From Euperipatoides rowelli (lineage: Eukaryota; Onychophora; Udeonychophora; Euonychophora; Peripatopsidae), in the NCBI GenBank assembly GCA_003024985.2, contig PXIH01S0002886.1: DNA of 12,880 bases. One strand, written 5' to 3'. Made by a program: the position numbers and the translations under genes. Below are positions 7,325-12,880 of this stretch, in pieces. Below the pieces are notes generated by a model. It ran no database searches, was not told the origin of the DNA, and saw nothing but the letters and a program-made list of their open reading frames with translations. Positions within the stretch are counted from its first letter, which is position 1; each line of letters starts with the position of its first letter.

Positions 7325-7991
7325 TTAAAGGTTAAAAGTAACACATTTTTAAAAAATTTTTTATTACCGGTATTGATTTTCAAAGATAATTACTATAAAA
7401 AAAAATTCCACTGGAAATTTTTTTTTTAAAATGCATAAAAAAATAGTTATTTAAAGATAAAATTAAGACTATTGCTATCCTTAGTCTGAGATTACAATTT
7501 GAAGATTCCACATTTTTTTTGGGTCTGAGATTAATTTGATGACAAAATAGTCTCTTTGTAATGATTTAACATGTAAATAGAGGCATTTTTAATCTGTATT
7601 AAAGGTCATTTTGATTTTTTAAAAAAAAACAAATTGGACCATAATAGAACAAAGGATGAATTTGATTATGATTTTTTACAAGTATTTAAACATTTAGACC
7701 ATATGATATCCAGCTTTATGCTGACAAATATAGCAAATATTCTATAGTTAAGTATAACAAGCTGTATTCATTTATAGCATATGATGTCACAAAATATCTC
7801 CCCTGGTGTGTAAAGTGAACAATGTTGTTTTAAGGGTGAGGAGCTAAAGACAATTATTTTAAAAATTGAATTGTAAATAACTTTTTTTGTTTTTAATTTT
7901 TTTTTTCTGGTAGAAATTTTTTTTTAGTAAAAATCTTTGAAAATCAATAATTAAAAAAAATTAAAAAAAATCTGTTACATTTGACCTTTAA
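7325..7991. mobile_element. Non-autonomous DNA element with about 80-bp inverted repeats and TTAA flanks
   Basis: The left arm (7329 to about 7415) and the reverse complement of the right arm (about 7906-7987) align over nearly their full length. Both begin AGGT(T/C)AAA(A/T)GTAACA. Both contain TATTGATTTTCAAAGAT, 17 identical bases, and both end in an A-run then TTYC...CTGG/AGAAA. The left arm has a four-base insertion (CCGG) relative to the right. TTAA flanks both ends (7325-7328 and 7988-7991). The element is 659 bp and has no open frame of note. A TTAA target suggests piggyBac-type mobilisation, but the AGGT ends are not the usual CCC ends, so the superfamily is left open. A partial third end-like word (TTAAAGGTCATTTTGATTTT, 7599-7618) lies inside. 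Confidence 0.75.
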
Positions 7992-9428
7992 TAAAATAAG
8001 GAAATGATCTTATACATAATAAAACTTATTAAAAATAAAAATGTGATTTATTTAAAATAGTTGATTATCCCTTTTTATTGAAAACATAAGTGTAGAATGA
8101 ATTCTTCTCTTATTATGTTTTATACAGGATATTTTAAATTATTCATTAACAAATGCATCTATCAAATATATTTGAATATCAATTAAAATGCATATAAAAG
8201 TGTTTCCCTTCAAAAAAACAAGATTTACTGTATTTAATGTATATGCGTATACAGTATCTAAATAATATAATTTTAACATGTTATAGCATATGAAAATTTA
8301 TGGATTTTCTTAACATGGTGTTTTTAGAATCTTGTAATAGTTAATAGGCTAATTTCTGTATTTGATATAACCCATATGTTGAATGGAAACAACTTTATTA
8401 AAAAATGAATTTACTAAAATTTGAGAATAAGCTATAATGTATTTCTATACTCTGTAATTTCTCTAAGAATTAAATGACAAGATTTCTGATCTCAATAAAA
8501 CAAACTATATATTTTATTTTACCAATGCAAACTTATTATATTCCTGAGAATTTATTAATAATTATGTCTGTCTGTTATTATCTTTATTTCAATGCCAGTA
8601 TCTTAAACCTAGTATATGGGTACTTAAGTGTTTGTTCTCTCTCTCTCTCTCTTATTTAGTATCATCTCTTTTTCTTAAAGAGGTACTGTAAATATAATTT
8701 TTTAATCTACTTTTATTTTTTCAGTATGGCACATTACAATTTTGCATATAAGCTTAGCTAACTATCTCTTAAGCCTAGATATTGGTCCGTTATTGGAACT
8801 AGATCTGGCTATGATATTCCTGAGGCTATGGAGTAATTACCCAGAATGCATTGTGATGAATATTTTCTAATATTTCACCACAATAAGACCACACTATGAA
8901 AAAAAGAACCGAAAAGAAAAAAAAAACTTTTCTACTCCTGGTGCTAGATAAATAAAATTTAATCTTGTATAATGACTAAAAAAAAGTTGTATTTGAAATT
9001 AGCAAAATTTGAAATTTGGGATTGAGAAAAAAATTTGATTTTGGATTAACCTAATCACTATGGTACCTATTCCAACATCCTCTGCCATGCCATGAAAATC
9101 ACATGTGAAGACGTCCCTTCTGTATTACCAGGACAAGAGGAACAATGCATGAATGAATAGACTACTTGCACACTGAAAATGGGAAATCTTTGGATATGAT
9201 TTGTGTGGTGGATTTGGTAACACAGGTCTTAATTAATTAAACAAGACTCCTAGTAGGTCTTTAACCTACATCCCTTACGATTTCCAGAAGAAAAATAAAA
9301 CCATGCTGAATAAACAATGAAATGAAGTGCAAGAATGACGTCGGATTCTTTGATTAAGAATTTTGGAAAAAAAATTGTTTTATATGGCAAAAATAGAATG
9401 TTGTATTATTTGATAAAGAATGGAGTAA
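7992..9428. other. Gene-free AT-rich stretch
   Basis: I saw no defensible gene. A short TC microsatellite occupies 8636-8652 (17 bases). A T-rich tract ending TTTTTTCAG at about 8724 resembles a splice acceptor, but no exon-like frame follows. A Staf/ZNF143-like site lies at 8837-8855 (listed separately). Around 9060-9300 the base composition is more balanced, with short open stretches in more than one frame; none is recognisable. Confidence 0.45.
8837..8855 (+). promoter_or_regulatory. Staf/ZNF143-like binding site
   Basis: TTACCCAGAATGCATTGTG fits the published Staf (ZNF143) consensus YYWCCCRNMATSCMYYRCR at every position but one (T for C at position 18). The factor drives snRNA, tRNA-Sec and many mRNA promoters in animals. 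No snRNA or tRNA gene was recognised beside it, so a functional role is unproven; it could also lie in a transposon. Confidence 0.3.
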
Positions 9429-9740
9429 ATGGATCTTCAAGAGGTTCATGTTAAATGGACCTTCTAGGAGTTCATGTTCAATGGATCTTCAAGGGGTTCA
9501 TGTTAAATGGACCTTCTAGGAGTTCATGTTCAATGGATCTTCAAGGGGTTCATGTTAAATGGACCTTCTAGGAGTTCATGTTCAATGGATCTTCAAGGGG
9601 TTCATGTTAAATGGACCTTCTAGGAGTTCATGTTCAATGGATCTTCAAGGGGTTCATGTTAAATGGACCTTCTAGGAGTTCATGTTCAATGGATCTTCAA
9701 GGGGTTCATGTTAAATGGATCTTCAAGGGGTTCATGTTAT
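9429..9740 (+). repeat. Minisatellite: 12 monomers of 26 bp in alternating A/B order (52-bp dimer)
   Basis: Monomer A begins ATGGATCTTCAAGGGG and monomer B begins ATGGACCTTCTAGGAG; both end TTCATGTTMA. Dimers start at 9429, 9481, 9533, 9585 and 9637 (exactly 52 apart). Two A monomers then follow in a row at 9689 and 9715. Total length is 312 bp, exactly 12 monomers, with no indels. The dimers are almost identical to each other while A and B differ at several positions, so the dimer was amplified after A and B diverged. The period is not a multiple of three, so it is not a coding repeat. Confidence 0.95.
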
Positions 9741-10370
9741 CTTATGAAATGGATTTTTTCTCTAGATGTTGTTAGAGGAAAAAACAAGAGTTTTGTTTAG
9801 AAATTTCATCGGATTAATTAAATATTCCATAAAAGAATGTCTTTCTAAAAAAATGTAATGGATTCTATTGATCTGTTACGGTAAAATGAATGAAGAAAAA
9901 GTTTACCATAAATTACAGTCAGAAGGACGAATCCTAACGCTTTATTGGTTTAACTCTTATGGAACTGCTTGTGAGAGTAGGATACTCTCTTTTTCAACAA
10001 GTATAGGACACAAAGGTGGAGTGACACTAAAATTTAACTTGGCCTGTATTCTTGGCAACTTTAACCAATTCAGAAAAAAATAACATTTTGGTGATGATGG
10101 AAATGATCAGAAGAAAAAGAACTGTTTGGTAGAAATTGTTGAGCTTGGAATATTTTTTGAAAATTTAAAAAAAAAAAAATATTTCTATTTAGAATAGTAC
10201 CGGTACTTATTCTGTTAATTAAAAATCTATCAATCTATTTTTAAATGTTTGATCGCTTATGAGTGAGAAGGAATTGGGTGAACTTTATTTCTTATCACCC
10301 AATAAAAAACACTCTACCCAAAACTATTGTGATTTCAATGTAATGATCCAAAATGAATAATTCATACTAT
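9741..10370. other. Gene-free stretch with one unassigned open frame
   Basis: A plus frame at 9868-10083 has its first ATG at 9886 and reads MNEEKVYHKLQSEGRILTLY at its start. It is less AT-biased than its neighbours, but I recognise no family, and nothing upstream indicates a start or splice site. A perfect 9-bp hairpin (ATTGGGTGA at 10273-10281 with TCACCCAAT at 10295-10303) lies further on. Otherwise the region is AT-rich and featureless. Confidence 0.4.
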
Positions 10371-10515
10371 TAGTGGACATTTGACCCCTCCAAGTATTGT
10401 CATGATCTATATACCTCTTGTTGTTATTGTAAGTGGGAAACAAGCCCCAACAAGTTTTGTATTGATCTGGATGCATTATCTAATATGTATCAAGTATCAA
10501 AGATCTGAATTTAAT
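10371..10515 (+). repeat. Degenerate 60-bp tandem repeat, patch 1
   Basis: Words of the type AGTGG-(G)A-ATTTGACCCCWCCAAGT, then NTGATCTGNATGCATTAT, recur at about 60-base spacing. The CAAGT word is at 10391, 10451 and, after an apparent 20-base deletion, 10491. It is the same unit as at 11281-11570. Confidence 0.65.
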
Positions 10516-10544
10516 TTAACTGAGTATGGCCAGAGGTGTAGCAA

Positions 10545-10556
10545 GGGGGGGGGGGG
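10545..10556 (+). repeat. Poly-G run (12 G)
   Basis: Twelve consecutive G bases follow CAGAGGTGTAGCAA. Length at such runs is unstable in sequencing and in the genome. Confidence 0.9.
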
Positions 10557-10608
10557 AGATGCCCCAAGTACCACCACAGCGGGATGCCAATTTTTTTAAA
10601 TTTTTTTT

Positions 10609-10790
10609 AGGGGGAAGGTGGGGTGGAGTGGGGGTGCTGGGGTGTGAGTGTGCTGGGGTGTGAGGGTGCAGGTTGGGGGAAAGGGTGTAGAGTTGGGTGG
10701 GGTGTGAGATTGCAGGTTTGGGGGCAAGGGTGTAGAGTTGAGTGGGTGTGAGGGTGCAGGGTTGATGGTTGGGGCATGGGGTGTGTTATT
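10609..10790 (+). repeat. G-rich minisatellite, 44-bp unit
   Basis: The plus strand is dominated by G and T/A with many GGG and GGGG runs. A 44-bp unit is visible: GGTGTGAG starts at 10657, 10701 and 10745, each followed by GGTGCAGGTTGGGGGAAAGG- and GTGTAGAGTTGGGTG-like words, and a shorter related copy starts at 10641. The open frame on the opposite strand is Pro/Thr/His-rich and simply reflects the repeat. Four or more nearby G runs give it potential to form G-quadruplexes. Confidence 0.8.
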
Positions 10791-10851
10791 GTGCTTAATT
10801 TTGATTTTTAATGAAATTAAACATTGCAAAATAAGATATCAACCATACGTC

Positions 10852-10930
10852 CAGACAACTAAAAAAAAAAAAGCTTATGACAAATGGTCAACAAAACATG
10901 CAGACAACTAAATAAAAAAGCTTATCAAAA
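10852..10930 (+). repeat. Two-copy short direct repeat, 49-bp period
   Basis: CAGACAACTA, an A-rich stretch and AAGCTTAT occur at 10852-10879 and again at 10901-10925, both followed by CAAA/CAAAA. Probably a local duplication. Confidence 0.6.
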
Positions 10931-11280
10931 TATATTTCAAGTGGTGTCAAAAGTCAGTCCAGCTCCGGTTACCAAACAGTCATGCTATGCCTCTGAGCAT
11001 GGCTAAACTGAACGTGGTTGAACTAAGTTGAGCATTGTTAAAAGTTAGTGAGTATAAATCTTGTAAGTTGGTGAGTGTGTTTTTGCTATTTACCGAGAAT
11101 TTCAATTTTCTTGAGGAAGTTGGATTGGAATGGATATTTTGTTGTTATTCTCCAAAAAAATTGAAATGGAGAGCTATCTAGATTGGGCGAACAATATTTC
11201 TTGACTCCAGTTGACATGACCTTATAAGAAACTAGTGCGGTTTCTTTGAAATGATTTAAAATACTTAAGGTTTCCAGTAA
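10931..11280. other. Unassigned stretch
   Basis: No gene is recognised. A minus-strand frame covering 11086-11298 contains a moderately coding-like segment (STGVKKYCSPNLDSSPFQFF) and a GTAAAT donor-like word just after it, but no acceptor with a good pyrimidine tract. I leave it uncalled. Confidence 0.35.
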
Positions 11281-11570
11281 GTGAGAATTTGACCACACCC
11301 AGTACTAACATGATCTAAAATGCATTATTTTTCCTTTTAGTGGGAATTTGACCACACCAAGTACTAACTTGACCTAAATACAAATTTTATTATAACTATC
11401 AGTGGGAATCTGACCCCGTCAAGTTTAGTATTGATCTGCCTGCATTAAATAATACTACCATTTGGTTATGTTCTCATCAAGTATCATATAGATCTGAATG
11501 TATCGGAAGAAAGTAACTATCAAAGAAATCGACCGCATCAAAGTTACTAAGTGTACTTATGCACAGTACT
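11281..11570 (+). repeat. Degenerate 60-bp tandem repeat, patch 2
   Basis: GTGRGAATTTGACCACAC starts at 11281 and 11340, and GTGGGAATCTGACCCCGTC starts at 11402. The unit continues with TCAAG words at 11419, 11477 and 11538 (spacings 58 and 61). Each unit carries AGTACTAACNTGATCTAAA or a similar word. About five copies are visible, increasingly diverged to the right. It matches patch 1 at 10371-10515; the G-rich minisatellite lies between the two patches. Confidence 0.75.
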
Positions 11571-11592
11571 AAGCATCTGACTTTTCTCTTAC

Positions 11593-11685
11593 GCTGCCCT
11601 CTGGGGGTTTGCTGGAAAAAATGCTTATATTTTCAGTGTCTACATTGTGTAAGGATCCAAAGACTAGACTGAAATTGAGACTTCT
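11593..11685 (-). other. Possible internal exon, 93 bp, phase 0 (speculative)
   Basis: On the minus strand a long T/C tract (complement of the A-run at 11707-11724) leads to CCGTTACAG, a good acceptor ending at 11686. A 93-base open segment follows, then GTAAGA at 11592-11587, a good donor although the base before it is C. The segment encodes exactly 31 residues, including LVFGSLHNVDTENISIFSSK, with less AT bias than the flanks. I recognise no family, and no partner exon is clear in the window. It could be an exon of a gene with large introns, or chance. Confidence 0.25.
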
Positions 11686-11700
11686 CTGTAACGGATATGG

Positions 11701-12660
11701 TAGCAGAAAAAAAGAAAAAAAAAAAGGAGGATTTTGGGGATAAGTTTGTTGATCAGACAAATCTAAGGGATAAAAGGGAGGGAGCATGGAATGATTTTCC
11801 AACACAAAAATTTTTGAGTGAGAGAGAATAAAACATTACTCCTTAATCGTCATAACAGTGTGGCTAAATGACTGGAATATCTAATTTAAACTTATCACTC
11901 TTAATAAGGTTTGGGAATAGGCAAACAATAGTATATACTTTTCAAAGGTCTATGCCTTTAGTTAAACTATCTTATATGCCTTAATGGAAATATGCAAATG
12001 AATGAAGTTCCAAATCTGTTCTTTGTATACTTGCATCCCTAAAAAGTCAACATTTTTCTTTGGAAAAGTTTTACGAAAATGTGTTAGATGGGACAATGGT
12101 CCATTAAATAAATAAATTTGACACTTATGCAAAAATTTCGATGGAACAAATTTTTTGGTTAAGAAGGAAAAAAAAACCCCAGCATTATATTGGCTGGTAA
12201 AAAGCATAAATTTAAACTCCTGTCAAATAGGATAATAAAAGGAAATCTATAAAGCTACTAGGCTAAGTATTTTGATGATTTGCCATTTATTAAGACAAAA
12301 AAAAAATACAAGGATGAGATGCTAACACCAAGAGATCAGAAGTTTGTGGAACTGAATTTGTATGCAATTTTTCTTTCGTTTCTTTCTCAGTAAACTGTTT
12401 ATTTAGTATATATTACAGGTATATTTTATTACAACTAGGAAAAATTACAATTTACAAAGAGCCTAGCCCCGACGGATTTGGCTCATTTTACATAGATTTG
12501 ATCCCATTAGAAATTTAAACATAAAATAATAAAACCTATATGCAACTGAATACAGGCCTACATATGTACAATAGGCAAATTGCTCAATGCCCATACGTAT
12601 ATATAAAACCCAAAAAATACAAGTATAGAAAAAAAATTGAAGAAATGGTATCACATCAAA
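11701..12660. other. Gene-free AT-rich stretch
   Basis: Open frames here on the minus strand (for example 11962-12207 and 12463-12654) are rich in Phe, Tyr, Ile and Lys, as expected from AT-rich DNA, and match nothing I know. A T/C tract ending TTTCTCAG at about 12390 resembles an acceptor, but a stop follows at once. No transposon ends or RNA genes were seen. Confidence 0.5.
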
Positions 12661-12679
12661 GGCACGTCAAGCCGCCATC

Positions 12680-12880
12680 AAGAGACCAGGTGGCACCAAG
12701 AGACCAGGTGGCACCAAGAGACCAGGTGGCATCAAGAGACCAGGTGGCATCAAGAGACCAGGTGGCATCAAGAGACCAGGTGGCATCAAGAGACCAGGTG
12801 GCACCAAGAGACCAGGTGGCACCAAGAGACCAGGTGGCACTAAGAGACCAGTGGCATCAAGAGATCAGGTGGCACCAAGC
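12680..12880 (+). repeat. 18-bp minisatellite, at least 11 copies, cut by the window end
   Basis: The unit AAGAGACCAGGTGGCAYC starts at 12680 and recurs every 18 bases to 12842, where one copy has lost a G (17 bp), then again at 12859. The last bases AAGC begin a further copy or the array edge. The variable C/T position is the main difference between copies. As 18 is a multiple of three, the frame is kept: the plus frame beginning at 12637 reads repeated HQETRW. All six frames are free of stops, so an open frame here is not evidence of a gene. Each unit contains CAGGTG, an E-box. Confidence 0.95.

Noticed and set aside
9429-9740. CRISPR-like array
   Set aside because: Monomers abut with no variable spacers, and the surroundings are eukaryotic; it is a minisatellite.
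9868-10083. Plus-strand open frame as a small protein gene
   Set aside because: No recognisable domain, no upstream start or splice evidence, and an ATG only six codons in; a frame of this length is not rare in 13 kb.
10596-10829. Minus-strand Pro/Thr-rich open frame (mucin-like)
   Set aside because: It is the reverse reading of the G-rich minisatellite; composition alone explains the lack of stops.
12637-12843. Repetitive HQETRW protein gene
   Set aside because: The 18-bp repeat is open in all six frames, so the frame is not evidence of coding; there is no upstream start context or signal sequence.

Overview
The window looks like non-coding, transposon-rich nuclear DNA from an animal, most likely an invertebrate. 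It is very AT-rich, has long gene-free stretches and carries tRNA-derived SINEs, TTAA-flanked inverted-repeat elements, minisatellites and microsatellites. No intact protein gene was found. A mollusc is plausible from the overall texture, but nothing here proves the lineage. Isolated N bases at 1796, 3176 and 5800-5801 suggest a draft assembly. The longer open frames are mostly repeats, chance AT-rich frames or fragments of decayed elements.

Layout. 1-1888 is AT-rich with no recognisable gene. 1889-2142 is a pyrimidine-only-like (C/T) tract. 2237-3310 is an old tandem repeat with a unit of about 135-140 bp, split by two head-to-tail SINEs (2591-2872 and 2884-3233). The second SINE is flanked by an 11-bp target-site duplication. 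The SINEs have different tRNA-like heads but share a 3' domain with a conserved stem-loop. From about 3312 to 4190 lies a frameshifted Ty1/copia pol relic, colinear from protease through integrase. 4191-5472 holds one diverged direct repeat.

5477-5710 is a small piggyBac-like MITE with TTAA duplications. 5813-6981 is bounded by an imperfect inverted repeat; inside it, on the minus strand, is a decayed C2H2-type zinc-finger coding relic (6244-6717). 7329-7987 is a second TTAA-flanked element with inverted repeats of about 80 bp. 9429-9740 is a clean 12-monomer array in which two 26-bp monomers alternate.

10371-11570 holds two patches of a degenerate 60-bp repeat, separated by a poly-G run and a G-rich 44-bp minisatellite. 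A possible 93-bp minus-strand exon lies at 11593-11685. The window ends inside an 18-bp minisatellite (12680-12880) that is open in all six frames.

How it fits together: the elements are layered. The tandem repeat came first, then SINE 1, then SINE 2 at the end of SINE 1. No working gene set, operon or defence system was seen. The most informative content is buried in relics that single-frame ORF finding misses.
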